Positions 22,801 through 35,130 of a DNA stretch of 64,000 nt are shown here, piece after piece (positions within the stretch are counted from its first letter, which is position 1; each line of letters opens with the position of its first letter). The stretch lies in assembly GCA_001643675.2 (NCBI GenBank), contig LSRY02000010.1, forward strand, positions 461,001-525,000. Direction: 5' to 3'. The DNA is from Monocercomonoides exilis (taxonomy: Eukaryota > Preaxostyla > Oxymonadida > Polymastigidae). A program made the position numbers and the translations under genes. A model generated the notes under the pieces. It saw nothing but the letters and a program-made list of their open reading frames with translations, searched no databases and had not been told where the DNA came from.

Positions 22801-25175
22801 GTCCTCGCTTTCTTCCTCTTCTTCATTTCCCCTCACAAACCCTTCGTCGTGCAGATGATGCACATCCAGCACAAGACTCGTCCGCTTGAAGATGACCACA
22901 TCTGCCGAAGAGATCAGATTACGCCATGTTAATTCTCTTGTTCTGATTGCTCCTTTCGTCCTGTTCTCCTTCTGCCGCTCAATCGCCACATCAATCTCGC
23001 CCAAAGACGGATCGCCCCAGATCTCTTCGGCATCTTCATTCATGTCGTTCTCATTGTTCCCGTTCATTCGCTCAATTTCAAGGCGCTTCAGTGTGTCAGG
23101 CCCTCTCTCACCTGAGTTCAATGTATCTCCATCTATTCCTCCTGTGTTATTATTATTATTATTATTGATGCCACTTGTGCTGCTATTTCCATTGCCATTA
23201 CTTGCATCTGTCAGACTCCACAGGGCATTCATCTCTTCTGCCTCTTGTTCATCTTCAGGTGTCTCCACTGCACTCGCTCTGCCCAATGCATCTCTCTTCG
23301 GCGCCACCAGTACCTCACTGACATCGTTGTTGTTGACTGTCCATGCACGCAGACCAACACGCCACAGCGACGCAAACGGTCCAAAACTGGTGGTGAATGC
23401 ATGGTGCGGCCCAGGGAACAGCGTCAAGTCCATCTCTTCTGTCTCTTCCACCTTCTCTTCCTCTTCTTCTCCGCCTTTTGCAGCCAGCTGTGCTTCGGCT
23501 GTCTTCGCAGCAGCAGTCGCCTGGATGACTTTGATGAGCGTGTCTTCCACTTCTCTGCTTTCGAGGCTCTCCAACTGAATGGCTGACAGTTCTTTTGCTC
23601 TCTCCTCTGCTTTCAGCTGATAGGAAGCATCTGTCACTTGGATCAGCCCACTCACATCAACATCCGCTGCTGCCTTTGTCATATCTGCTGTCTGCTTTGC
23701 TTCTCCTTTACGAGCTTCGCTGATATTTCCCTCACGAAGCTGAAGCGACCCTGCTTTTGACGGCACGACCGGTTGAAGAGAGGACGAGGAGGCAACAGAC
23801 GAAGAAGGAGCAGGCGGAGGAGGGATGGGCGCAGAAGCAGTGAATGTGTAGTGATTGTCGCGGATGCACATTCCCATGTGAGGAGTGTTGCGGATTGTTC
23901 TGTCTTGAGCGATGTGCTTCGCAAGAGCAGAGGCTCCGATGCCCAAATGGAACGACGATGGAAGCAGAGTAGACGGAGAAACAGGAGCGCCAGCAGGAAA
24001 TGGAAGAGGAAGAGGAAGTGTTTGTGAGAAGGCTGTGAAAAAGTTGTATTGAGAAGCATAGTCAGCGGATGCTAGATAATGAAGCAGAGCTTCTTCTTCT
24101 GTCACTTTTCTACGTCCAATTTGACCAAATTTGCTCAAAGCTCCTTGTGCCAACTGTTGAGTGAAGTATGTGCTAATTTGCATGGCAACTTCATCAGTTT
24201 TGCTGTTTCAAATAGATTTGTGGTGATTAATGCAAAAAGAGAAATATTGAACGAACGAAAGGACAGTGTTGTCAAAAGAAATCGTGTGAGCATTTAAATA
24301 AAAGCAAACTTTGCACTTGTAAATTGAAATACATTCTTCCAGAAGTTTGCCTCGCTTAATGTCTCGAATCCAAATTCGCATTTATTTCTTGCAATTTTTC
24401 AAAAAGAAATAATAAAAGCATTATTTTGAAAAAAAATAAAAAAAAAAAAAAACGCATACGTTCCAGAAACAACTTCAAGTGCTTGTGTAATTGTTCCAAC
24501 ATTTCGTTTATACACATGACAAGTCATGGCTTTCGTGGACATTCTTAGTTCAGATGTGTCATCCTGACGAATATGGTTTTTGCTTCATAATTTAAACAAA
24601 CAATAGTGAATCACACTCTTAAAAATATTACGTCATCTCGAAATATGCTAACTTCTTGTTGGGTAACTGCAACGTAATATGGTAAAAATTTTCCATTACT
24701 GAATCTGTTACATTCCACTGGAATGTTGTCTTTGAGTATAAAGCCCGAAATTGTCAATGGTTGAACGGAATACTCCAACAATATGTAAATTCCGAATGTC
24801 GGGAAAATAGCTCGAAGCTCGGGTTTACTTGATTCTATTAAAGAGAATCCCATTTCCCTTGAGTCGAGAAAACGAAGTGAAGCATCAGTATCGTGCAATT
24901 CAATTGACAAAGGAGAAAGAATGTTTTGGTCCAACAAAATCTCTAATGGCCTTCGAAGCTCAATAGAACCACCTTTCCATATCTTTCCTAACTTGAAGCA
25001 ACAATGATGAGTCCGAATATATAGATAAAACTCCCTTTTATCTATTTTTATTAGTCATTTAAAAAAATCAGTAAAAGCAATAATAAGTCTTCTCAAATCA
25101 TTCCTAAATCAAACTTGTTGTTGTTTTAGCATCCAATCCTGATATTGCTTTGATTACTATTGAGCGGGGCACCAT
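19870..25175 (-). CDS. Unknown 1661-residue protein, five exons, disordered inserts
   Basis: Not recognised. Exons are 25115-25175, 24632-25041, 24460-24563, 24310-24387 and 19870-24202; introns are 73, 68, 72 and 107 nt. The first 215 residues (MVPRSIVIKAISGLDAK...) look like one or two beta-rich domains, possibly C2- and PH-like (a helix FWKNVFQFTSA closes the second). The single large last exon holds conserved-looking blocks separated by low complexity: a Glu/Asp-rich run followed by an alternating Lys-Glu repeat (22640-22820), a poly-Ser run of about 18 (20340-20410), poly-Asp/Glu (21390-21460) and poly-Asn (23150-23166). Hydrophobic blocks such as HQIHLWYSKYATPMMLQRG and FLSLEPPAVICFPTSL look folded. 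It ends FQLS then TGA. It diverges from the TPR gene with 69 bp between start codons. Membrane or signalling scaffold is only a guess from the N-terminal fold impression. Confidence 0.6.
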
Positions 25176-25244
25176 CTTGTCTTTTTCTGATCTTAACCTT
25201 ATTTCTAATAAAAAATTCCCATAGTTCAAATACAAAAGAGAGAA
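25176..25244. promoter_or_regulatory. 69-bp bidirectional spacer
   Basis: Only 69 bp separate the divergent ATGs at 25175 (minus) and 25245 (plus), so both core promoters and 5' leaders must fit here or overlap the coding starts. It is A/T-rich, and I see no TATA-like or initiator motif I can defend. Confidence 0.45.
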
Positions 25245-26060
25245 ATGTCAGACAAGGTCGAAGCAATTCGTTTGAAGGAAGAAGGAAACACTGCATTCCA
25301 AGAGAAGAGATATAAGGATGCATTGGTTTCATACACTGAAGCTATCAAGGTTGATCGAAATAACGCTTCACTTTGGGGCAACCGCTCTACAACTTATTTC
25401 AATCTCGGACTTATGGATAAATGCGTCGAGGATGCAGCGTATGCAATTGAACTTTCACCAAAAACTGCTAAATATTACTGGAGAAAGGGAATGGCTCATC
25501 TTCAACTTGGCCAGAATTATGCAGCTAAGCTTGCATTCCAAAATGGATTGAGACAGGAACCAGGAAACGATCAGCTGAGATCAGCTCTTGCTGAGAGAAA
25601 AGCCGGAGAACCAGCGTATGTTGGAAGATTAGCCAGCCTTTCATGGGAACAAAAGCGTGATAAGGCCACTGAATTGAAAGCGGAAGGAAATAAGTTTTTC
25701 ACTTCCAAAAGCTTTGGACCAGCAATTGCTAAATATACTGAAGCTATTGAATACGATCCAACTGACCCTGTCTTCTACACTAACAGAGCAGCATGCTACA
25801 CTGAAATCGGAAAATTTGATGAAGCAATCGCAGATTGCGAACTTGCTGTTGTTCTTGGAAAAACAAATGGAGTGAACTGCCTCGGACAGACTTCATTCTT
25901 GGAGCCACGTTTATTGGCAAAGGCATACATGAGATTGGGTATTGCATCGGAGAAAAAGGGAGAAATTGCAAAAGCTGAACAAGCTTACAAAGATGGAATT
26001 GCAGTTGAATCATCTCAACAATTAAGAGACATGCTTGAAAAATTGAAGTCAAAGAAGTAA
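25245..26060 (+). CDS. STI1/HOP-like TPR co-chaperone
   Basis: Likely an adaptor binding the EEVD tails of cytosolic HSP70/HSP90. The intronless 271-residue protein is two blocks of three tetratricopeptide repeats (about 4-115 and 138-265) joined by a short linker. Both blocks keep the carboxylate-clamp pattern: K and N in LKEEGNTAF, N in WGNRS, K and R in KYYWRKG for block one; LKAEGNKFF, YTNRAACY and KAYMR for block two. The second block carries the HOP/TPR2A-like linker WEQKRDKATELKAEGN. The Ser/Pro-rich DP (STI1) domains and a third TPR block of full HOP are absent, so it is shorter than the usual 540-590 residues. It ends KLKSKK at TAA. Alternatives are small SGT- or TTC-type TPR proteins. 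Confidence 0.85.
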   Translation: MSDKVEAIRLKEEGNTAFQEKRYKDALVSYTEAIKVDRNNASLWGNRSTTYFNLGLMDKCVEDAAYAIELSPKTAKYYWRKGMAHLQLGQNYAAKLAFQNGLRQEPGNDQLRSALAERKAGEPAYVGRLASLSWEQKRDKATELKAEGNKFFTSKSFGPAIAKYTEAIEYDPTDPVFYTNRAACYTEIGKFDEAIADCELAVVLGKTNGVNCLGQTSFLEPRLLAKAYMRLGIASEKKGEIAKAEQAYKDGIAVESSQQLRDMLEKLKSKK

Positions 26061-26314
26061 ACACCGTTCAGTTCATTGTGACCTTTCTTTATTACATATT
26101 TAATTCATTTTAACCGTTTTGTTGTGATTTTTTTCCTTCTTCACTTTACCTTTTGGTACAATCATTCATAATACATTAATTATAAACACTTCTTAAAGAA
26201 ACATACAAATATTTTAAGTACTATGAAATAAAAACTTTAAGACAGAAATTACACACAAGAGTTCAAAGAACGAAAAATTATAACAAAAAAGTGAAAATTT
26301 TTTGATGATCAACT
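26061..26314. other. Convergent spacer
   Basis: 254 bp, A/T-rich 3' spacer between the TPR gene and the WD40 gene. No gene is visible. Confidence 0.4.
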
Positions 26315-29300
26315 TTACAAAATTGTGGTTCCTTTTGATTTTGGTAGAGGAAGAGGTTTTAAGACAGAGGGCCTTACAGATGGAGATGGTGAAGGAGAAG
26401 CAGCAGGTGAGACAGATTTCTGCAAATCAGTTTTTGATGAATCAGTTCTTGCATCAGCTGACTTAGATGCTCCACCAACAGGAGAACTGCCTGTATCCTT
26501 TTTCGTAGCTCGAAAGTCAAACAATCCATCAGAAAGAGTATCAGATTCTCCATTCGCACTCTTTTCTTGATCTTCGTTATCATCATCTTCTTCATCTTCA
26601 TCTTCATCAAATTCATCAGGCGAGCTTTTCCTGCTTTCGCTGCTTTCATCTTCACTGCCTTTCTGTCTTGTTGCCTGAACTTCACCCAAAAGCACATCTT
26701 CTTCATCATCGCTGTTAATTTCTTCAATCTTTGGCTTCTCACCTGGAAGCACTTCATCTTCAGGGCGGTCAAAGCGATGCTTGAAAATAGGTGAAAACAG
26801 CTAATTATCAAGCAAATAGATGAATAGAATTCCAAATGAAGATTAACATATAATTTGGTTTATTTAAAGAGTATATTTAAAAAACATCACAATTATTTTT
26901 CCAACAGGATTAGAAAAAGCACACTTTTTGAGGTATTCCTGTTGTAACAATTGAGCCGTTGACTGTTCCAGCAAAGACAGACGGAGGAACATGGCATATT
27001 TCAACACAAGTGATTGGATTAGAATATTGCATTGACTGAAAGAGAAAAGTTAAATAGATTGGATGAAATTTATGATAGCAATAACAAAAACAACATATTC
27101 ATATTTAAAAAATAAATTCATCATAAATATTTTAATAATTCAAAATTCATCCCAATAATAATAATAATAATAATAAAAGGATTCTCCTTTATCAAACCCA
27201 AAGAAGCTGCAACGTCGACAGCGACCATATTCTGATGATAGCATCAAGCGATCCAGTTGCCATCATGTTTGTTTCCACATCGACAGAACAGCACGTCACA
27301 GGAGACATCGACGCCAAGAAAGAACGATTCACTTCAAGACTAAATGCATCAAGGAAATAGATCTGTTTAAAAAGGGGGAAAGGAAGTTTTGAATATGATG
27401 GTTGAAAGAACAAATAAGAAATGTTTGGTTATGTTCATCAGCAGAGAACAAATGAAGAATAGTAAATTTTTGGTTATAAAGAAAGATAAATCGTTTCTAA
27501 AAGCAGAAGCAAACCACTCCATCATCTCCCGCAGTGACAATCTGATTCTTGTCTATCAGTTTCAGCACATTGATTGCTCTTTCATGTCTCTTCTCCACAC
27601 ACATCTCTCTCTCCACATTCACATTCGTCACGTCCCTCACATGAATGCACCCATCAGCCCCGGCTGTGACAAGAGCAGGGAACGGATTCTCGTGTGGATC
27701 GACGCTGTACGGCTTCATACGCGGGATGGATGTGATGGCACAGATTGTCCTGGGTGAGTGCTCGTGGGCGTGCCATCGCTTTCGCAAAGTCAGCTTCTTT
27801 GACCTCAGCTCGAACATGCACAAGACCCCATCATCGCCCCCTGTCCACACACGATGATAAGAGTCCATGTGAATGGCTGTGACACTTCTCCTGTGTGCTC
27901 TGCGCTCCCATCTTTCCTCTGAATAAATAAATAAATAAATAAATAATATGAGAACAAAATGTAAAGAAAAAATGAAACGTTCAGAAAAATGATGAATCAA
28001 GCTGTGATAGATTGTCTATCATACTTGTTTCAAAAGTGAGCAGTTGCACCACTCCGTCGGATCTTCCAATGAGAAAAATGTGTTGCGGATAAATGCACAG
28101 AAAGGAGGTGATTTCTGGTTTGATGATTGGCTACAAACAGAAAGATAAAATGAGAATGATAAAAAGATAGTGATAGAAATCAAAACAAACAGAGAAAAAA
28201 GAAATAAAAAAAAGATGCTTCTTTTCATTGACATCCAAAAAGTCACAAATTCATTGATTTCAAATGCATACTCCTCCATCTCCAGTTTTCGTCTTCTCGT
28301 TCTTTCTTGTCCTGTCAAGCGGGTCATCATCGTCGTCATCGTCATCCAACATCCACTTGTCGCTCCATTCCGAATTCGTCACAGTTGCTGTCTTGCTTGC
28401 TTTCCCTTTCTTCTTCTTCCTGTTCACCACACCTCCTGAATCACACCCACTCATCTCTTCATCTCCGCTTCCTCCTCCACCTCTCCCCATTCCTCCGCTA
28501 CTTACTCGACTCCCACTGAAGCTGTGGCTGGCAGAGAGCGAAGAGTCAATCGAAGTCGATGCGCCTGTCTCCGCTGTCAGCATTGTGAGTCCTGTGTGAG
28601 TCGTTGCACCCGACTGTGGCCTGTCTGATGCCCCAAACGACGCTGAAAGACTCTTCCCGCGCTGTTGATTTCCACTTTCCGTGCTATTCAGCGAGGCAGA
28701 CAGCTGAGACAGCTGAGGAGAAGAAGGTTGCTCTCTCAACGAGCCATACGACGCAGACAGCATCTGAAACTGCGGACTCGATCCGTTCAGCAGAGCAGGT
28801 GAAGGCGATGGTGTTCTTCTGCTCCTCGCTTTGCTGTTTGCCTTCACTCCACCTTTCTCATAGCCATCAGACGACGTAGCAGCTGTTGACATTGTGCGTA
28901 TCTCATCCAGCGCTGCCTGCGACACATCCTCTTCAGACTCGTCAAATCCCTCAATTCTGTCACCTTCTGCTCCGCTCCTCCCACTCATCGCGCCTCCTTT
29001 CTGTGTGCCCAGCCTCCATCTGCTGCTGCTGTTGCTCCCTGTTGGCTGCACACCCAGCCAGTTCGTCTTCACTGCATTGTCTCTTTCGCGTGGTGACAAG
29101 CCCATCCGCTGCAGCTCCTCCCGCACTTCCACTTCAGTCGGCTTTGGCAGTCGTTTGGAGAAGCCAGGAACAGAATTCTTGGGGAAAGAAGGAGAAAGAG
29201 AGGAAGAGGAAGAGGAAGAAGAGGAAGGCCCTAATGCAATTGAAGAAGAAGAAGAGGATGAGGTGGAGCGAAGTGAGGAAAAAGACGATTGTTGTCTGAC

Positions 29301-32300
29301 AAGTGAGCGAGTGGCTGGTGACTGAGGAACAGCGATGAATGAAGAGGATGAACCAGAAGAGGATGAAATTGAAGAAGAAGAAGATGATGATGATGATGTG
29401 TTCATAAGAGCAGCTTGTGAAGCGAAGGAAGCCATCGACTGGTTGAGCACTGAAGAAACTCTTTCTCTTCCACTTGAGGGAGAGTCTGCAAATGTGTTGA
29501 ACAGCATGGGCTGTCTTGAATGTGCAGGAGAAGACGCAAAAGAGGCCTTTAGAGACAAGCTTTGCTGAGTGTTTGAGAGCTGGACGTCTTCTTCAGCAGA
29601 TGGAGTGGCAGTGTCTGGAACAGAAAAAAGAGGAGAAATGCTTCGAAGCGAAGAGCGGGTGCGCTGTTGGGCTGTTTGAAACATCTTTTGTGATTGTGAT
29701 TGTGATTGAGACATTGACTGGGACTGCTGTTGTGATTGAAATGACTGAAGTGATTGAAGTGACTGTAATGATTGGAGTGATTGGAGTGATTGAAGTGTCT
29801 GTTGTTGCTGTTGAGGCATCTGTTGTGTCATTGGGGAAGACAAATGGGCAGACGAGGCTCGTCGAATGAGCGCCTGCTGCTGCTGCATCTGCTGGTTGAA
29901 TGAAAGAGCTGGCTGGTTGAGTGAGGAAGACGATGAAGTGTATGGCAGAAGCATAGCAGTTGATTGTGGATTCTGACTCTGTCCATTTCTGATGGAAAAA
30001 GAAGGAAGACGGATTTTTGATTCAAATGAAAGTGGGTTAGTGACAAAGGGGCGAGAACGGGCAGAGGCAGACGAGGAAGAGCGGGCAGTGTCGATGGAGT
30101 GGCGGAGGGTGATAGCAGAAGCGTCTGAGAAGAGAGCATTGCTATTGTTGCTGTGTCTGGCTGTACCTGCACTCAGCAGAGAAGATGAAGGAGAGGCAGA
30201 TGGATGATTTGATGGCAGCGACGACTTTGATGCTGATCCACTCAAAACAGAAGTAGATCTCCTCAACGCCGCTGTGTCTAATTTGTTCCAGTCATCCTTC
30301 GCTCTCTCCTGCTTCTCCTTCTCCTTCCTCTCTGTTTCTATTCTTTGGTCCTCTCTCCTCTGCTGCTGCCTCTGCTTCCTCTTCAGCTCTCTTTCTTTCC
30401 GCTCTTTCTCTTTGTTGCTCAGAGCACGGCGCTCAAACATCGGCACGCCGATCGCAGGAATCGAACCTATGCTCAGAATGGCCTCGTCGCCTTCTTCGTC
30501 CACAGGCACCGTTGTACCAGCGATGAATGCTTGCTTCTTTCCTCGTTGTGAAGAAGACGTCGATGCTCGAAAGGCCATTGTGGTTGCAGTGGGGCCTGTT
30601 CCGTCTCTGTTCTTGGCTAACAGCTGCTTTTGCAATCGGCGTTTTTTGTCTTCTTCGCGCTGTTTGGCTGAAAGTGAACAAAAGTAATAATGTTTATGGA
30701 AATAGAGAAGAAAGCAAATTCAGAAATGAAACACAGTTGATGTTTAAACAAGAGAAGTGACAATTTAATTATTTTTAAAAAAACAAATTAAATATATTTC
30801 ACTCTTCATCCACACTTCTCTTTCTCTTCTCCCAAAAGAGCTTCTTGCGTGTGAGTATCTCCATCTGCTCCTCGAAGCTCTTCTTCTTCATCCCCGCCAT
30901 GTTGAACAGGAAGGTCATCCCCGACGACGCCGTCGGCATCTGATAGGACTTCAGCGAGGCAGTCGGCTGTGAATCAGTCGCTGTCAGTGCCGCTGCGTCG
31001 AGTGGCTTCCACATTTGTGTCTGCGCATGGCGGAGGTTCCAGGTGCGGATGGTGTTGTCTGCAGAGGCTGAGAAGAGCGTGGTGAGCAGACGGTGCAGCT
31101 GCGCTTGCGACAGCTGGACTTCAGAGGGGATTCTGCGAAGGGCATTGGATAATAAGAAGATGGGTTAAGAAATGAATTAAATATTTTTCATAAAATAATT
31201 AGAAAGAATTTTGTTAAATATATTGTTGGGTAATGATGAATGTATTGATATAAAAGTGGTTCTATCAAACTTCACTCCAAGCACTCTTTCGTTGTCTTTC
31301 ATGCTCTTTTCACGGAGCATTCGAATGGCCATCGATTCCAACATCTCTTGCTTCTTTTGCTTTTTTGCCTTTTTTCTAGTCTTTTTGCTCAAATTACTAT
31401 CTTTTCTTCCAAATTCACCAGTATTTGCTCCATTGATAGTACCATCTTCATTGTTATACTCATTCCCATTCTCATTCTCTTCTCCTTCATCCTCCTCCTC
31501 TCCTTCCTCTTCCTCCTCATCTTCCTCTCCTTCCTCCTCTCCCCCACTCGCATCTGCCTTCTTCGCAGCAGAAAGCGTCCTCTGCAGCATCCTCCTTCCG
31601 AAAGGGTTGCCATCATCAAGAAAGTCTGGCTCCACCAAATACAACGCCACAATCGCGTTGTCGTGGCCAATGAGCTCGTGATACAGCGACTGCCGATGAA
31701 TGGAGAAGGATGACGCAAACCAATCAGTCGCCACAATCAGCTGGTGCGGATTGAACGGAATTGGCGTACCGCTGGATGGTTTGTCTGATGAGGAAGAAGA
31801 AGAAGAAGAAGAAGGGGAGTGTGGCGATGATGAAGATGAAGGATCGGCTGCTGATTGTTTTTTCTTCTCTGCACTTCCTTCTTCATTGAAGTTGTGAGTA
31901 CCTCGTTCTGTCTTTGGTGATGCAATCGGTGTTCCATTGCTCTTCTTTCTGGATGTTGCAGCGTATGCCTTCCCTTCCTCTCCTTCGCTCGCATCACTCC
32001 CAGCCCCACTCACAGGCGCTGTGCCCGTCGCCGCTGCAGTCGCATTTGCCGTTTGTGTGTTGTTTGCATTGTTTGCGTTGTAATCAGCGCTGGTGGCAGA
32101 GGCGAGGACAGAGGTTGACAGCAATGCTGTGATGCCTGTCTCTGAGATCTGCTCGTCAAACAGCACTTGCGACGTCGACAGCTCGCAAATGGTGAGGAAG
32201 CCGTCTGGGTCGCCGAGGATAACGAACGACATCACCTCGTCGAAGCAGACGCAGCTGAAGTTCTTGTTGCGCGCGTTTTTCACCCGGAACACACACAATC

Positions 32301-35046
32301 CTGTCTTCATGTGGGTGCCTTTTGCCGTGTGGTCAGAGGAGGTCGTGATGAGAATGTCCTCTTTTCGCGCGTGTGCGACGTTTGTGACGCCAGTCAGATG
32401 CGGATGGTGGATGCCCCCGGGAATGCGCAGGAAGAGAGGAGGGTGCAGAACAGAACGAGAGGCGACAGAACTCGCCACTTGCATCGAAAAGGAGTGAGTT
32501 TCTCTGAGATGAAGGAAGATGGGGGATTTGAAAAAAGAATAATTCAGTGTGAATTAAAAGTATGAATTGTATCAAGAAAAATTATAAATAATTGCTTTAT
32601 TTTTTATTAAAAAAATATGAACATAACATTCATTTATAAAGGAAATAACACAAAGATATATGAAACACAATATCATTTATTATCAAATTTTTTAAATTCC
32701 TTTGCACAACACACTTTCCTTTCATCACCTCTGCATCCCACATCTCCTTCTCGTAAAACGGCTTGAATGAGAATATGTCCCCTGACGACGACCCCGCATA
32801 GAGCGCACCTTCGCTCCCGTGTGCATTCGGGGCGGTGTAGCAGACACTCGTCCACCAGCGATTCCTCTTCCGCAGAAAGAGCGACTCAGCTGTGGTTGCC
32901 CCACCGCCTGTGCTCGCTGCACCGCCGCTGCCAGTCGACGAGGCAGCCGTCAGAGTGGCTGAGAGGGGAGTGGGCGTCCGCCCGAAGGGAGAGGCGGACG
33001 AATGTGCAGTGGCTTTGCCGACGGGGAGGAACCTGAGAAGATGGGGGAAGGGGTGGAATGGGGAGGTTGGTTGGCATTGGGTGGTGAGAGTTTGTAGATA
33101 GAAAAGAGATGAAAAAGAATTAGCAGAATGAGAAGAGATGGAGAGAAAGAAAGTTTGTTAGATAACAGAGCATATTTTTAGATAATATAAAAATGAATGA
33201 TAGTTAACAAAGCAAATTAACATTGTTTCAAACTTTTGGTTGTGCATTATCATCCATTTGATGTCGTGCGAATCGGAATCAGGTTTTCTGTCGTTTTAGT
33301 CACAATTCATGAATATTTGGGGGATCAAATAAAATAAAAAATAAAATAAATAAATAAAAAAAATAAATAAAATAAGATGAAAAGCAAAAGAGATTATCGC
33401 AATCAACTTTGTCACAGTCATTGACACAACAACACAGAAATGCAAACACATTGTGCTTTATCTGCAGAGGGCGTGGATTAATCAGCGATTCCACAGTCAG
33501 ACCAGGGTTAGCACTCTGCCTCATTCTGAAAGCCTCCTTTGGCGAGAGCATTCGAGGCGTCGTGCGTTCCGACTGCGAATGAGCTGTGGAGCCTCCGCTT
33601 TTTGCGAAAGGATCCTCTCTGAATGCAGAGTGTGGAGGGTGTTCTGCCATCGGAGTGAAGGGGGAGTGGATGTCTGACTGCGGAGGCGGAATCGGAGGCA
33701 CCTGCGCTTCGGTCGCCTGCAGCGCTGCGACAAGGCGGTGGTAGTGCTTCGATCCAGGATATCTGCGATGAGTGTTTATGAGTTGGTTTGTTTGTTATTT
33801 GTTAAGTTTCATTTAGTTTGGATGATGATATTTTGTGTGTGAAAAGAAAATGACTCATAAAAACATAATCATCATTGTTTGCATGAGAAACAAACCTGAC
33901 ATCAAACAATTGTTCGAACTCGTTTTCGCTTTGCTGCAAATCTCGAATTTTGTCTACTGCCCGAGCGGTTGCAGTGAGCGTCAGACTTACCGGATCTCGA
34001 TCCAAAGATTCAGTTGAACTTAAAAAAAAGTCATATGAACAAGTATTTTTAAAAAAGTTATATTCATCAAAATTTACAGAAAAATAAATAAATAATAATT
34101 ATAATAAGAAATGAAACAATGGCAGTTTTAAGTTTCAAATGAAAAAAAAGGTTAAATATTATATTTGTTTATATTACATTTCAAAAATACCTTTGTGCTA
34201 TAATTGCCTGCTTAAGCTTTGTGACAGCTGATGATGGATCAAATTGAAGGTAAGTTTGGTTATCTTCTTCCAAAAGTTGATAAAGTTCAAAAAGTGGATG
34301 GATTATATGTTCTCGTCCTTTATAATTGCTCATTATTAAAAAATGAAAATAATAATTATAACAACCTGGACTAACAATCCAAACGCGAAGAGTTGAATCG
34401 TCTGATGCACTAAATATAAATTGCCTATGAGAGCAAATACAAAAAACTGATCCTTCATGTCCAACTAATGTTTGTATTAAATGAGGTTGTTGTGAATTCA
34501 TGGAATCAGCACTAACATCCCACACTTCACATTGAAAAGGAAATAAAATTTGGTGAAAATAGCATCCATTAAAAATAAAAGATATTACCTTTTATTGTTC
34601 GGTCTGATGAGCCAGAAATAAGCAAGTTATATGCAGGAAGAAATGCCATTGTATTTATTGAGCCAACGTGCCCTGTCAGCACTTCACGAGGATTAGAAGT
34701 CTTTAAATTGTATGTATTTGATTGAAATAATTCAATTCGCCCATCGTCATAACCAATTGCCATCCAATCTCCTGCGGAGCATAAAGATTTCACATAAACC
34801 TAAATTTTCAAAGACCAGCAGCTAATATCAAATAACGCAAATGCAGCAAACAGGCTTTCTTGTTTGAATGCTAACTTCATGCAAATAATCAACGCTTTGA
34901 AGGTACATGCTTTGATAAGAATGATTATGATGCAATTCAAGGATTTTTGAGGCAAAAATTGTTGATGCATTCACAGATGTAAGCGAAATGGGGTCCAGTT
35001 GAATATTTTCTTGATGCTCATCCAGAGTTAATGTTGCCTTGCTCAT
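26315..35046 (-). CDS. Giant WD40-repeat protein, 15 exons, about 2206 residues
   Basis: Beta-propeller scaffold of unknown role. Exons, all phase-checked: 34876-35046, 34589-34799, 34366-34524, 34191-34317, 33896-34018, 33448-33762, 32715-33032, 31271-32503, 30816-31132, 28272-30667, 28025-28130, 27515-27918, 27198-27362, 26925-27035, 26315-26779. WD blades are clear at the N-terminus (MAIGYDDGRIELFQ; ISGSSDRTIKVWDVS across intron 2; FSASDDSTLRVWIVS), mid-protein (FSASADNTIRTWNLR) and near the C-terminus (VWTGGDDGVLCMFEL; MATGSLDAIIRIWSL). Between blades lie very long inserts: an acidic stretch near 31500, and exon 10 (about 800 residues) with a charged coiled coil, poly-Ser, Gln-rich tandem repeats and poly-Asp. 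The C-terminus is a Ser/Pro/acidic tail. A flagellar or centrosomal WD protein would fit the layout, but I cannot name the family. The start is the first ATG of the open frame, 84 bp from a divergent gene. Confidence 0.82.
29690..29800. repeat. 9-bp tandem repeat coding for Ser-Leu-Gln units
   Basis: At least seven adjacent copies of a TGATTGAAG-like unit (from about 29733) lie next to a shorter TGATTG array. On the minus strand this encodes a run of SLQ repeats followed by SQ repeats in the WD40 protein. The unit keeps the reading frame. Confidence 0.8.
33033..33447 (-). other. Longest intron found in the window (WD40 intron 6, 415 nt)
   Basis: Donor GTTTGC at 33447 and acceptor TTCTCAG at 33033-33039 join a phase-2 codon. 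It contains an AAATAAAATAAA-type microsatellite at about 33320-33375. Other introns here run from 42 to about 210 nt. Confidence 0.7.
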
Positions 35047-35130
35047 ATTTATCAAGACTTTTCGTTTTATCTTGAGTTTTAATGTTGTTTGATCATTATA
35101 GCCAATTTATTTTTTTGTCTTTTTTTAAGA

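Noticed and set aside
30460-30480. tRNA T-loop-like GGAATCGAACC string
   Set aside because: It lies inside a coding exon of the WD40 gene, and no cloverleaf can be formed around it.
26315-35046. Two or more separate WD40 genes
   Set aside because: All 14 junctions join in phase, and several split a single WD blade (for example RTIK joined to VWDVS and FETK joined to ERW), so one gene is the simplest reading.
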